From Clostridia bacterium (GTDB lineage Bacteria > Bacillota > Clostridia > Christensenellales > Aristaeellaceae): 64,000 bases of DNA. The DNA is taken from contig JAFXBE010000039.1 of the NCBI GenBank assembly GCA_017516765.1, positions 1 to 64,000 of the forward strand, in the 5' to 3' direction. The notes beneath the pieces are model-generated. The model was not told where the DNA came from. It ran no database searches and saw only the letters and a program-made list of their open reading frames with translations. A program made the translations under genes and the position numbers. This document shows, one piece after another, positions 1 to 7,864 of the stretch. Numbering within the stretch: position 1 is the stretch's first letter; every line of letters starts with the position of its first letter.

Positions 1-1653
1 ACTGCGGTGTATGTCGGCGATGAGTACGATGTGAGCAGTGCGGAAGCTGTTGCTACCATTACCACCGTGGATGGTGTGAAGTACGATTTCGACAGCGACA
101 ATACCGCTGCTAACGGTACAGCTTATACCGGCGCGATGCCCGAAGGCGGTGTGGAGATCACCCGTGTTTACAAGGAGCGCGCCAAAGCGGATGCTGTGGT
201 GCACTTTGTGAACGAAAGCGGCGATACTCTGCAAGACGATACCGCCCAGACCAATGTTTATGTCGGCGGTGAGTACAATGTAAGCAGTGCAGAAGCGGTT
301 GCTACCATCACTGTAAACGGCGTGATCTACGACTTTGACAGCGATGATACCGCTGCTAACGGGACTGCTTATTCCGGCACAATGCCCGCAGGCGGTGTGG
401 AGATCACCCGCACCTATGTGGAGCGCGGTAAGGCTACCGCCACCGTTCACTTCGTGGATGAAAGCGGCAACACCCTGCAGCCCGACACCGTCAGCGCAGC
501 CATCTACATTGGCAGTGAATACGATGTGAGCAGCGCGGAAGATGTTGCCACCATCACCGTGGATGGCGTTACCTACGACTTCGATCACGACGATACCGCC
601 GCTAACAGTACCGCCTATTCCGGCACAATGCCCGCAGGTGGTGTGGAGATCACCCGCACCTATGTGGAACGCGGCAAGGCTACCGCCACCGTTCACTTCG
701 TGGATGAAAGCGGCAACACCCTGCAGCCCGACACCGTCAGCGCAGCCATCTACATTGGCAGTGAATACGATGTGTCTGCGGCTCTTGCCCTGGAGACCCT
801 CACCAAGGACGGTCAGGAATACCGCTTTGTGGCGGACTACCTGAAGGGGCTCATCACGGTGTTTGCAGCCGACGAAACCGAGGCCGAGGATACCGACTAT
901 GCCGGTCTGATGCCCGAAGGCGGCGTAGAGATCACCCGTGTATACCGCGAGGTTGTGTATCACTATCAGCTGGTGCACGAATATGCCGCATATGATGCCA
1001 ACGGCACGGCTGTTTACACCGCAAGGGATATGTGGGATGTGATGACCACCCGCAACAAGATCCATACGATCCAGTCACCGGATACCTACGAGCACGGCGG
1101 TTACACCTTCCTTCGTGTCGGCGAGGCTGCCCGTACGGGCGATCTGACCGGCACCACCCCAAGCGCACCCTATGTGTTCACGGTTCGTTACGAGGTTCGT
1201 GAGGAAGCGCAGGAAAACGTGCCTACCCCCACTCCGACGCCCACGCCCGTTCCCGGAGCAACGGCTACTCCCACGCCGTCTCCCGATGCAACGCCCGAAC
1301 CCAGCGCAACGCCCGAGCCCGGCACATCTCCCGAACCCAGCACCACTCCCGCGCCCGGCACTTCCCCCGACCCCGGCGCCAGTCCCGCGCCCGGCGCTTC
1401 CCCCGAACCCAGCACCACTCCCGCGCCCGGCACTTCCCCCGAACCCAGTACCACTCCCGAGCCTGACGCAACGCCCAATGCCACACCGGAACCCACGCCT
1501 ACCCCGGGCATCATCCCTCCCGGTACGACTCCGCCTCCGGCACCGCCTCAGACCGGCGATGCGGGCGTGGATCACTGGCTGGTATGCCTGATCCTCTCCG
1601 GCACAGGACTGATCCTGCTGCTGACCGCCAATCGCCGCAGGCAGCACGGCTGA
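1..1653 (+). CDS. Sortase-anchored repeat surface protein, C-terminal part (5' end outside window)
   Basis: The reading frame is open to the first base, so only the C-terminal part is present. It starts with tandem MucBP/beta-grasp-like units of about 82 residues that contain VHFVDESGNTLQ, YDVSSAE and GGVEITRTY. Two units repeat almost exactly with a 246-nt period (compare 427 and 673). A non-repeated module follows, then a long Pro/Thr/Ser/Glu-rich stalk (about 1220-1535) that should span the cell wall. The end is a sorting signal: PPQTGD, a hydrophobic helix, and the basic tail RRRQHG. P replaces the usual L of LPXTG. I infer an extracellular adhesin or stalk protein linked to peptidoglycan by a sortase. 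No sortase gene is in the window. The ligand is unknown. Confidence 0.85.
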   Translation, partial: TAVYVGDEYDVSSAEAVATITTVDGVKYDFDSDNTAANGTAYTGAMPEGGVEITRVYKERAKADAVVHFVNESGDTLQDDTAQTNVYVGGEYNVSSAEAVATITVNGVIYDFDSDDTAANGTAYSGTMPAGGVEITRTYVERGKATATVHFVDESGNTLQPDTVSAAIYIGSEYDVSSAEDVATITVDGVTYDFDHDDTAANSTAYSGTMPAGGVEITRTYVERGKATATVHFVDESGNTLQPDTVSAAIYIGSEYDVSAALALETLTKDGQEYRFVADYLKGLITVFAADETEAEDTDYAGLMPEGGVEITRVYREVVYHYQLVHEYAAYDANGTAVYTARDMWDVMTTRNKIHTIQSPDTYEHGGYTFLRVGEAARTGDLTGTTPSAPYVFTVRYEVREEAQENVPTPTPTPTPVPGATATPTPSPDATPEPSATPEPGTSPEPSTTPAPGTSPDPGASPAPGASPEPSTTPAPGTSPEPSTTPEPDATPNATPEPTPTPGIIPPGTTPPPAPPQTGDAGVDHWLVCLILSGTGLILLLTANRRRQHG

Positions 1654-1690
1654 CCATCCGGGTTCTGAACAACAAATACAGCCAAAACTC

Positions 1691-1727
1691 ATCCCTCCGC
1701 AGAAAACGCTGCGGAGGGATCTTCTTT
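1691..1727 (+). terminator. Intrinsic terminator of the surface protein gene
   Basis: A perfect 12-bp stem (ATCCCTCCGCAG at 1691-1702, its complement at 1709-1720) with a 6-nt loop is followed by a T-rich stretch. It lies 38 bases after the stop codon. Confidence 0.85.
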
Positions 1728-1847
1728 TCCGGATCCTCCGATGCAAAAAGCCGTTTCTGTAAAGCTGCTCCCTTTCCCCGCGGTCGGCATATCCCCCGGC
1801 ACGGATGCATAGGCTTAAGCAAAGCAAGCCAAAGGAGCGGAAGCAAT

Positions 1848-3416
1848 ATGGATAAAAGACAGGAGACCCGAACCACAGACCCCTGCGCCAAAGAAGCGGA
1901 CATCCTCTGGGAAGACATCGCCATGTGCCGCTATCTGGGCAGCGGCTCCAGACAGGCGGTGGTGGAAGGTGAAGTGGCTCTGCCCGGCGGGCTTCGGGAG
2001 GAAACGGTGATCCTCTCGGCACAGGCCATGGCTGTGGCCGAGAAAAGCCTGCCCCAGACCGGACGCACCGATGTGGACGGCAAGGTGATCTTTCACGTTC
2101 TCTACACCCAGGGGGATCCCACGCGCATCAACACGCTGGAAGCAGCGGCGGATTTCAGCCAAGCCATCGAGCTGACCGGCGCACGCCCCGGAATGAGCGC
2201 CCCCGTATCCCTGACGGTGGAGCATGTGGAGGCCTCCGCCGCCGGCGGGCGGCTGAAGCTGATGGCCATTCTGAAGGTATACGTACAGCTGTTTACCGAG
2301 GAGCCGATGCACATTGTAAGCGGTCTTCGCGCCGCAGACGGACTGATGCAGAAGACCGAGACCCTCAAAACCAGCCGAACCTCCGCTCTGGGGCAGCAGG
2401 ATGTGCTGATCCGGGACGAATGCGAACTGAGCGAGGGTCTTCAGATCACCGATACGCTTTATGCCACCGCCACTGCCTCCGTGCAGGAGGTGATGGGCGG
2501 CGAGGAAAGGGCGGCTGTCTCCGGCACCATCGAGCTGGAGGTATACCACCTGAGCGCGCTCCCTTCCCGACCGCTGGTGGTGACCCGGCATTCCATCCCC
2601 TTTGAGGAGACATTGCTGCTCAGCGGCGAGGGCGGCGATCTGCTGACCGCCGATGCCGTCATCAAGGATGTGGCGGTGCTGTCTCAGGAAGGGCAGGAGG
2701 AGGGGCAGCGCACTCTGCGGGCAGAGGTGCTGATCGGACTGACTGCCCGCATGACCCGCAGCCGGGACATCTGCCTGCTGCTGGATGCCTACACCACCGG
2801 CGGCGACATGCTGCTGCCCACCGTACAGCCCACCAGCCGGGTGCTGGCGCAGCGTTCCTTACATACCGCCGAAAGCGGCAAAATGACTTTGCTGCTGGAT
2901 GGGCAGCCCGCTGTGCGCACCCCGCTGACAGCGACCCTGCGCCCCATCCTGACCGATGTGACCCGCAGCGGCGGCAAGCTGATCGCCGAAGGCATGATGG
3001 AAGTATCCCTGCTGTACATGACCGACGACACCCCCGCACCTCAGGCATACCGCACCGAGGAGCCCTTCCGCGTCAGCTTTGCCTGCGATCTGTGTCTGGA
3101 TGAGGCGCTGACCCTGCAGGTGACGGGCGTGGAGGCGGTCAGCATCACCAGCGACCGGGTGGAGATCAAATACATCCTGCACCTGAACTGCAGGGATATC
3201 GCCCTCGGGCAGGAACCGCTGATCTGCGACATCGTCCGTCAGCCTGCGCCGCAGGAGGAAAACGGGATCCTGATCTACTTCAGCCAGCCCGGAGAGCGGC
3301 TGTGGGATATTGCCAAACGGTACCGGGTAAGCTGTGACAGCCTGCGACGGATGAACCCCGTTCTGGAGGGGGCGGAAACCACCAACGGCGAACGGGTCAT
3401 TTTGTGGAGGAAATAG
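1848..3416 (+). CDS. SPOCS (DUF3794) and LysM domain protein, SipL-like spore-coat morphogenesis factor
   Basis: 522 aa. The start is ATG 1848, which has AAAGGAG 8 bases upstream; the open frame extends further 5' but has no ribosome site there. At least two and probably three SPOCS/DUF3794-type beta modules are visible (around QTGRTDVDGKVIFHVLY, and near the middle and end). The last 50 residues are a LysM domain (QPGERLWDIAKRYRVS then LRRMNP and NGERVILW). No signal peptide is seen. The order SPOCS modules then C-terminal LysM, and the length, match SipL of Clostridioides difficile, which binds SpoIVA in coat assembly. In this lineage such genes also occur in species not known to sporulate, so the family call is firmer than the function. 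Confidence 0.75.
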   Translation: MDKRQETRTTDPCAKEADILWEDIAMCRYLGSGSRQAVVEGEVALPGGLREETVILSAQAMAVAEKSLPQTGRTDVDGKVIFHVLYTQGDPTRINTLEAAADFSQAIELTGARPGMSAPVSLTVEHVEASAAGGRLKLMAILKVYVQLFTEEPMHIVSGLRAADGLMQKTETLKTSRTSALGQQDVLIRDECELSEGLQITDTLYATATASVQEVMGGEERAAVSGTIELEVYHLSALPSRPLVVTRHSIPFEETLLLSGEGGDLLTADAVIKDVAVLSQEGQEEGQRTLRAEVLIGLTARMTRSRDICLLLDAYTTGGDMLLPTVQPTSRVLAQRSLHTAESGKMTLLLDGQPAVRTPLTATLRPILTDVTRSGGKLIAEGMMEVSLLYMTDDTPAPQAYRTEEPFRVSFACDLCLDEALTLQVTGVEAVSITSDRVEIKYILHLNCRDIALGQEPLICDIVRQPAPQEENGILIYFSQPGERLWDIAKRYRVSCDSLRRMNPVLEGAETTNGERVILWRK

Positions 3417-3445
3417 AAAACCGCCCCGGGCAGGGCGGCAGACAG

Positions 3446-3490
3446 GCGGCGCAGCCGGATTCATCTCCGGCTGCGCCGCAGTTTCTTTTG
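3446..3490 (+). terminator. Intrinsic terminator after the SPOCS/LysM gene
   Basis: A 14-bp perfect stem (GCGGCGCAGCCGGA at 3446-3459 pairing with 3466-3479) and a 6-nt loop are followed by GTTTCTTTTG. Confidence 0.85.
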
Positions 3491-3518
3491 TATCCTATTG
3501 TTCAAACGCCCTTATGCC

Positions 3519-3977
3519 TCAGCTGCACTTCCCGTACCACAGGTACGCCCCCACCTTGGCGACCACCGCCACCGCCAGCAGCGACAGGGCGGTATAAAAT
3601 GCGGGCATGTTGGTCAGCGAGGTGGTGAGCACCACAAACAGCAGGGCGGCAAAAACAATATCCCACACCACGCCGCCGCTCTTCTCATACAGGAAACGGT
3701 TGCGCTCGTCCAGCTCCTGCTCCATGCAAGCCCGGAGCAACTGCGTATCCCGCAGGATCCGCTTGTTGCGGGCGATCTTGCAGCCTACCCAGATCATCCC
3801 CCCGAAGAAGATGATGCGGCTTACCGCCTCCGCCAGCGGGCTCATCATCCGGGAATCGCCCAGACCCAATTCGCCCACCAGCACCATATACACCAGCATC
3901 AACCCCAGCAGCAGCCACAGCCAGACATTGCGCCGCTTGAGTTTTTCGCTATAGGAAAGCTGTTTACAGGTTTTCAT
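3519..3977 (-). CDS. Small membrane protein paired with an XRE regulator
   Basis: 152 aa starting at ATG 3977; AAAAGGAGGA lies just upstream and inside the end of the regulator gene. About four hydrophobic helices are visible (WLWLLLGLMLVYMVLVGEL; a second near IIFFGGMIWVG; two at the C-terminus) with a charged segment between them (ARNKRILRDTQ...ELDERNRF). I do not recognise a specific family. It overlaps the upstream XRE gene by 14 bp, so the two are co-transcribed and probably translationally coupled. Small helix-turn-helix plus membrane-protein pairs of this kind are common in Firmicutes, often of unknown role. The function is open. Confidence 0.75.
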   Translation of the reverse strand: MKTCKQLSYSEKLKRRNVWLWLLLGLMLVYMVLVGELGLGDSRMMSPLAEAVSRIIFFGGMIWVGCKIARNKRILRDTQLLRACMEQELDERNRFLYEKSGGVVWDIVFAALLFVVLTTSLTNMPAFYTALSLLAVAVVAKVGAYLWYGKCS

Positions 3978-4194
3978 AGACCTGATCCTCCTTTTGCAGG
4001 TTTTCGGGCAGGCAGCACAGTTCCTCCACCGACACGCCGAACACCTGCGCAATGCGGTAGGCCAGCATCAGCGATGGGCTGTACTGCTCCCTTTCAATAG
4101 ATATGATGGTGCGGGAGGATACGTGCACCCTGTCTGCCAGCTGCTGCTGGGTCATGCCCGCTTGTATGCGCAGTTCTTTGATTCTTGTTACCAT
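3964..4194 (-). CDS. XRE/Cro-type helix-turn-helix regulator
   Basis: 76 aa. The start is ATG 4194 with CCGGAGGA 5 bases upstream; the longer frame runs back through the promoter and is not used. The protein is essentially one HTH_3 domain: IKELRIQAGMTQQQLADRV, then VSSRTIISIEREQYSPS and LAYRIAQVFGVSVEEL. There is no effector domain. It is the first gene of a two-gene operon with the membrane protein downstream. Tandem palindromes overlap its own -10 region, so negative autoregulation is the simplest reading (inference). Confidence 0.9.
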   Translation of the reverse strand: MVTRIKELRIQAGMTQQQLADRVHVSSRTIISIEREQYSPSLMLAYRIAQVFGVSVEELCCLPENLQKEDQVYENL

Positions 4195-4211
4195 ATGTCC
4201 TCCGGGGTATG

Positions 4212-4269
4212 TGAAGTTTGCTTCATATGAAGTTGACTTCATATTAACATGGTACAGAAACATTGTCAA
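4212..4269 (-). promoter_or_regulatory. Promoter and tandem operators of the XRE gene
   Basis: Read on the minus strand, TTGACA (4264-4269) and TAATAT (4241-4246) are separated by exactly 17 bases. Two related inverted repeats lie on and just past the -10: ATATGAAGT-TG-ACTTCATAT (4225-4244, perfect 9-bp arms) and TGAAGTTTGCTTCA (4212-4225), with half-sites 16 bp apart. The overlap with the -10 fits repression by the XRE protein. Confidence 0.8.
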
Positions 4270-4274
4270 GGGTA

Positions 4275-4308
4275 ACAAAAACTGCTGCAGAAAGACTCTG
4301 CAGCAGTT
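4275..4308 (-). terminator. Second minus-strand terminator downstream of the VanW gene
   Basis: An 11-bp perfect stem (AACTGCTGCAG at 4280-4290 with 4298-4308) is followed on the minus strand by TTTTTG. It also insulates the XRE promoter, which begins only a few bases further on. Confidence 0.75.
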
Positions 4309-4379
4309 CTGACATATCAATGATCAACAGCAGCCGAAGGATTATTCCTTCACCGCAAATCCCTGTTGTATGCTTCCGC

Positions 4380-4418
4380 AACAAACAAGACAACGCCCGC
4401 CGATTGCTGCGGACGTTG
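4380..4418 (-). terminator. Terminator of the VanW-family gene
   Basis: A 10-bp stem (4391-4400 with 4409-4418, one G-U pair) is followed on the minus strand by TCTTGTTTGTT. It lies 20 bases after the VanW stop codon. Confidence 0.7.
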
Positions 4419-4437
4419 CCAAAAGGATTTGTATCGT

Positions 4438-5562
4438 TTATTCCCCTTTGAACACCTGAATGCACAGCGTGCCTTCGCCGTTGCTTTCCGCCAGAATGCG
4501 GATGGGGAAATCGTAATCGTTACGGAAGATAAAGTTCAAATCTGTGGTACCCACTGCCGCATCCTGATGCATGGGCAGGTAGCGGGCGCAGCCGGGGCCG
4601 TGGGGGCGGCGGCGCAGGATGGTGATGCCGCTGAGCTGGCGCACCGTGTTGTACAGGGTGGAGCTGCTCTGGCAGGTTCCGCCGCCATAGCCCAGTTGGC
4701 TTCCGCCGTTGATGAGCACCGGAGCGGGATGGTAGCCGTTGGAGCGGCGGTAGGGACCGACCTGGGCATTGAAATCCAACTGCTCGCCGGGCTGCATGAC
4801 CCGGGTCATGGATTCGCAGGAGCGCACGATGTTCTTGCAGCGGCCGTCGTTGCCTTCTGCGCCGGTCTTGTATTCAAAGAAGCTGCAGAAAGCGGCAATG
4901 GGGGTATCGGCGCTCATGGGCTCCTCGGTGGGCGAAACCGTTACCAGATCGGTCAGCAGCGATGCCTCGATATAGCCGTAGCTGCGCCAGTAAAGCACCT
5001 TGGCAAAACCGTCCACAAACTCCAGCACTGCCACTTTGCTTCCCGCATTGGGCTTGATGGGGTTTACCTCTGCACGGGTAGAGGGAGCCTTGTAGATGGG
5101 GGCCTTCTCGGTAAGCGTAGCAACAAACTGGGCAGGCACCGTGCCGTAGGGCGGGGTGTTCTCGGGGTCGAGGGTGGTTACATCCTCATCGATCCAGGTG
5201 CGGATCACATAACCCACCTTGCCGTTGTACTCCGCCAGCACATAGGCAGGATACACCTTGTAAATGGTGATCTCCTGATTCTTCTTGATGGAGCACACGG
5301 TGCCGCTTTCGCTGCTCTGCTGCTCGCGCATGCGGATGGCGGTTCCCGTCGAGGTAAAGGGCTTGATGCGGGTGGTGTACAGCGGGGTAAGCCCTTCGAT
5401 ACTGGCGGGCTCTTCGGAGATCTCGCCCACATCTTCTTCGTCGTTTTCGGCAAAGCCTTCCATTTCTACGTTTTCCGGCAGGGGCTCCTCTGCGGTCTCT
5501 GCTGCGGCAAAGGGCAGCGCAAGGCACAGGCAGATGATCACCAATAGCAGTCTCTTCAGCAT
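4438..5562 (-). CDS. Secreted VanW-family protein with SH3-like repeats
   Basis: 374 aa. An N-terminal signal peptide (MLKRLLLVIICLCLALPFAAA) precedes an acidic linker. Two SH3_3-type beta modules follow at roughly residues 65-130 and 145-205 (TGTAIRMREQQSSES, APIYKAPS), and a VanW domain occupies the last 150 residues (FNAQVGPYRRSNGY, GYGGGTCQSSSTLYN, PHGPGCARY, DLNFIFRNDYDFPI). VanW-type proteins accompany some vancomycin clusters, but most, like this one, stand alone in envelope contexts with unknown activity. SH3 modules usually bind peptidoglycan. No van genes are nearby. The gene is monocistronic with its own promoter and terminators. Confidence 0.9.
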   Translation of the reverse strand: MLKRLLLVIICLCLALPFAAAETAEEPLPENVEMEGFAENDEEDVGEISEEPASIEGLTPLYTTRIKPFTSTGTAIRMREQQSSESGTVCSIKKNQEITIYKVYPAYVLAEYNGKVGYVIRTWIDEDVTTLDPENTPPYGTVPAQFVATLTEKAPIYKAPSTRAEVNPIKPNAGSKVAVLEFVDGFAKVLYWRSYGYIEASLLTDLVTVSPTEEPMSADTPIAAFCSFFEYKTGAEGNDGRCKNIVRSCESMTRVMQPGEQLDFNAQVGPYRRSNGYHPAPVLINGGSQLGYGGGTCQSSSTLYNTVRQLSGITILRRRPHGPGCARYLPMHQDAAVGTTDLNFIFRNDYDFPIRILAESNGEGTLCIQVFKGE

Positions 5563-5615
5563 AGGTGGTTTCCTTTCCTAACCCAAAAGGTGTACGGGCT
5601 GTTTCCGTCACTGCC

Positions 5616-5644
5616 ATCATAGCACAAAACCTGCCGGTCAGCAA
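5616..5644 (-). promoter_or_regulatory. Promoter of the VanW gene
   Basis: Minus strand TTGCTG (5639-5644), a 17-base spacer ending in GTGC, then TATGAT (5616-5621). The TGC before the -10 makes it an extended -10 promoter. Confidence 0.7.
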
Positions 5645-5689
5645 CCGTTTACCCATATTGCTTTTCCTCTGTTTCCGGCATTTTTTCGA

Positions 5690-5718
5690 TTGCAAGCAAA
5701 GCGTTTCCATGCTATAAT
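5690..5718 (+). promoter_or_regulatory. Promoter of the GNAT gene at 5783
   Basis: TTGCAA (5690-5695), 17 bases ending ATGC, then TATAAT (5713-5718): an extended -10 promoter 65 bases before the start codon. Confidence 0.75.
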
Positions 5719-5782
5719 GAGCGCCGTTTACACCCACCACTTGTTACATTCCCGGCAGCCCTGTCTGCCAAGGAGGCTCTTC

Positions 5783-6214
5783 ATGAACCTTAGCTATACC
5801 GACAGCATCGCTCCCGAAGACTTTATGCGCCTGCGCAACACCGTCGGCTGGACGCCCATTGCCATGGAGCAGATCGAAAACGGTCTGCGCAATTCCGCCA
5901 AGGTGATCTGCGTAAAAGACGGCGACGAGGTAGTCGCCATGGCACGCCTTTTGTGGGACAGGGGCTATCAGGCACAGCTTTGTGATGTGATGGTCATGCC
6001 CGCCTATCAGCGGCAGGGCATCGGACGGTACATGGTGACCCATCTGACCGACTGGCTGCAAAGCCAGCTGAAGCCCGGCTGGAACCTGAAGCTGAACCTG
6101 AGTGCCGCCCCGGACAAGGAGCCCTTCTACGAAAAGCTGGGCTTCCGCCGCCGCCCCTGCGAAAACGCCGGCAGCGGTATGGACAAATGGATGTCCGGGC
6201 AGGGCAGGGAGTGA
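5783..6214 (+). CDS. GNAT-family N-acetyltransferase
   Basis: 143 aa from ATG 5783, preceded by AAGGAGG. It is a single GNAT fold. The acetyl-CoA pyrophosphate loop is VMPAYQRQGIGRYMV, and the C-terminal GNAT motif is KEPFYEKLGF. The tail CENAGSGMDKW and the segment LKPGWNLKLNLSAAPDKEPFYEKLGF resemble the C-terminal half of the double GNAT at 34295-35263, so the two are paralogous. The acceptor cannot be told from sequence; small amines and antibiotics are usual for such short enzymes. It is monocistronic. Confidence 0.85.
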   Translation: MNLSYTDSIAPEDFMRLRNTVGWTPIAMEQIENGLRNSAKVICVKDGDEVVAMARLLWDRGYQAQLCDVMVMPAYQRQGIGRYMVTHLTDWLQSQLKPGWNLKLNLSAAPDKEPFYEKLGFRRRPCENAGSGMDKWMSGQGRE

Positions 6215-6300
6215 ACCCCTGCACCCCACGCTGCGCCGCCGGGCGGCGCAGGGCTTGGGCGATGTGCCCTCCGGGTGAAATATCTATATACCGGTTGATC
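6215..6300. repeat. GC-rich palindromic segment after the GNAT stop
   Basis: It contains the hairpin GCGCCGCCGGGCGGCGC next to CCCCTGCACCCC. It resembles the compound-palindrome repeats found after several other genes in the window (21945, 29738, 34107, 55993, 58957) but is the most diverged. Confidence 0.4.
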
Positions 6301-6301
6301 A

Positions 6302-6334
6302 AACGCTCCCGCAAGCGTTATGCGGGAGCGTTTT
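6302..6334. terminator. Bidirectional terminator between convergent genes
   Basis: A 12-bp stem (AACGCTCCCGCA at 6302-6313, complement at 6321-6332) is followed by TT on the plus strand and by TTTGATC on the minus strand. It serves the GNAT gene and the flavoprotein gene. Confidence 0.7.
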
Positions 6335-6354
6335 CCGTTGCCGACAGTTACCGG

Positions 6355-7053
6355 TTATGCCTTCCACGGGCGTTTCTGCCCCAGCCAGCCCTTCTGCCGC
6401 CAGTATTCCGTTTCTGCCGGGCTTGAACCCCAGCCCTGTTTCTGCATCATACGCATCATGGCAAAAAGCAGCTTTGTTTTCAGCCCCACTTTGGGCGGTC
6501 TGTCTGCGGACAGGTGTGTCGCCAGCTTCTGCACGGTCTTTGCGATCTTCGCTTTCTTTGCCTGCGCAACCGCATCCCAGCCGGAGGCCTGCACGCTGAA
6601 ACCGCAGGGATGCACCTCCGGTACGCCCCAGTGGCTGAGCATCAGCGTTACATCCTTGATGGCGGAAGCCGTACCCATGCCCGCAGCAGTGGAGACCACC
6701 ACCGCTTTTTTGGCAAACATGCATTCTCTGGGTCTGTGAACCATCCAATAGGTGAAGTTCAGTTCCATAAAAGCCTTCAAAGGCGAGGAGGCACGCATGC
6801 AGTAGGTGGGTGTGGTGAAGATGAGCAGGTCGGCTGCCTCCACCGCATCCATGATGCAGCGTTTTTCCGCATAGAAGGGGCAGAGGCTGTCATCGTCGAT
6901 GCAGCGCATGCAGCCTGCGCAGAAATGCCCCAGATCCTTCGGCAGAAAGAATTCCGTGATCTCCTTTTCGCAGCCGATGCCGTCGGCAATGCTGCGCCCG
7001 ATATGGTACGTGCTGCCCTTGTGGTTCTGCCCGTGGATGAGAACGATCTTCAT
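6355..7053 (-). CDS. Flavodoxin-fold NAD(P)H-dependent oxidoreductase
   Basis: 232 aa. The N-terminus MKIVLIHGQNHKGSTYHIGR is the FMN-phosphate loop of the FMN reductase/flavodoxin-like superfamily. FTTPTYCMRASSPLKAFME is the second flavin-contact segment. Several Cys residues (FCAGCMRC, LCPF, KRC, near residues 44-68) recall the iron-sulfur flavoprotein-like branch, although the spacing is not a canonical ISF cluster. The C-terminus, with LLFAMMRMMQKQGWGSSPAE, is an extension. It lies directly downstream of a TetR regulator (the genes abut at 7053/7054), which suggests it is induced by the regulator's ligand, for example a quinone or nitro compound (inference). Confidence 0.8.
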   Translation of the reverse strand: MKIVLIHGQNHKGSTYHIGRSIADGIGCEKEITEFFLPKDLGHFCAGCMRCIDDDSLCPFYAEKRCIMDAVEAADLLIFTTPTYCMRASSPLKAFMELNFTYWMVHRPRECMFAKKAVVVSTAAGMGTASAIKDVTLMLSHWGVPEVHPCGFSVQASGWDAVAQAKKAKIAKTVQKLATHLSADRPPKVGLKTKLLFAMMRMMQKQGWGSSPAETEYWRQKGWLGQKRPWKA

Positions 7054-7677
7054 TTACCTTACCTCCTTGGCATAAATGCTGCTGAACTGTCGGATGTGTT
7101 TTTCCAGAAGCGCAGTCACTTCCCCCTCCCGCTCCGGATGGCGGTCGCACAGGGAGAGCAGCATGTGGATGGGCGCATAAAACTGCAAAGCCATCACGTC
7201 GGGATCGTACTGCCGCAGCGCGCCTGTGCTGCCCAGATACGCAAACATGGCAGACTGATACGCCAACGGGTCGTCTGCATACTGCCGGGAGAGAAGCTGC
7301 GCCAGCTCCGGGTCGCGGAACTGTTCCACCGTCATCATCCTGCGGCAATTTCTCGCATAGTCGTCGTGCAGGAAAAAGGTAAACAGCCCCATGCCGGTTT
7401 TGACCAGTTCTTCTTCGGAGGCAGCCGAAAACATCCGGGCATCGGCCATGGCATCGTTGCCGTTCATCCGCAGCGCAGCCGCCTGCCGATCGTAGCTGCT
7501 TTTCAGCTCGGCAAGGATGGCCCCAAAGATCTCCTGCTTGCTTTTGTAGTGCTTATACAGCGAAGGGGCTTTGATGCCCACCGCATCGGCGATCTGCGCC
7601 ACATACACATTGGCGTATCCCCTTTCGGCAAAGAGCGCAAGCGCCGCATCCAGGATCTTCTTTTTGGTACCTCCCAC
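7054..7677 (-). CDS. TetR-family transcriptional regulator
   Basis: 207 aa if started at GTG 7677. An upstream ATG at 7719 is in frame, but it lies inside the -10 element (7715-7720) and so should not be transcribed. GTG 7677 has AAAGGAGG 9 bases upstream. The N-terminal TetR helix-turn-helix is clear: ILDAALALFAERGYANVYVA then QIADAVGIKAPSLYKHYKSK. The remainder is a helical ligand domain of unknown specificity. The gene is first in an operon with the flavoprotein and diverges from the GH43 gene. Two palindromes over its promoter are probable own operators. Confidence 0.9.
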   Translation of the reverse strand: MGGTKKKILDAALALFAERGYANVYVAQIADAVGIKAPSLYKHYKSKQEIFGAILAELKSSYDRQAAALRMNGNDAMADARMFSAASEEELVKTGMGLFTFFLHDDYARNCRRMMTVEQFRDPELAQLLSRQYADDPLAYQSAMFAYLGSTGALRQYDPDVMALQFYAPIHMLLSLCDRHPEREGEVTALLEKHIRQFSSIYAKEVR

Positions 7678-7694
7678 AGCATTCGTCCTCCTTT

Positions 7695-7743
7695 GGCTAA
7701 TCTCAATTAGCCTCATCATAAGCTAATTTGAATTAGCTGTCAA
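7695..7743 (-). promoter_or_regulatory. TetR promoter with two palindromic operators
   Basis: On the minus strand TTGACA (7738-7743) and TATGAT (7715-7720) are 17 bases apart. The whole spacer is part of a perfect palindrome AGCTAATT-TG-AATTAGCT (7721-7738). A second copy, GGCTAATCTCAATTAGCC (7695-7712), lies 26 bp downstream, just past the -10. Bound TetR would block polymerase. Confidence 0.85.
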
Positions 7744-7786
7744 GCCCCTGTTTCGGAATCCGCATCTTTTTCGGCGGGATTCTCTA

Positions 7787-7816
7787 TTGACGGCGGGGGG
7801 TGGGGCATTCTATCAT
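7787..7816 (+). promoter_or_regulatory. Probable promoter of the GH43 gene
   Basis: TTGACG (7787-7792), an 18-base spacer and TATCAT (7811-7816). It diverges from the TetR promoter, whose operators lie about 50-90 bp away. Confidence 0.6.
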
Positions 7817-7864
7817 ATACCTACAGGCAACAACACCCAACAGCCACAAAGGAGGTTTTTCCAT

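Noticed and set aside
1220-1535. Short direct repeats CCCGAACCCAGC and similar, considered as a regulatory array
   Set aside because: They encode the Pro/Thr/Glu-rich wall-spanning stalk of the surface protein and follow its codon phase.
4366-5547. Plus-strand open frame opposite the VanW gene
   Set aside because: It is complementary to a gene with a clear signal peptide, SH3 and VanW domains and its own promoter and terminators; it has no ribosome site.
4438-5562. VanW gene considered as part of a vancomycin-resistance cluster
   Set aside because: No ligase, VanH, VanX or two-component genes are nearby; stand-alone VanW proteins are common in Clostridia.
7678-7719. In-frame ATG 7719 as the TetR start
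   Set aside because: It lies inside the -10 hexamer, upstream of the expected transcription start.
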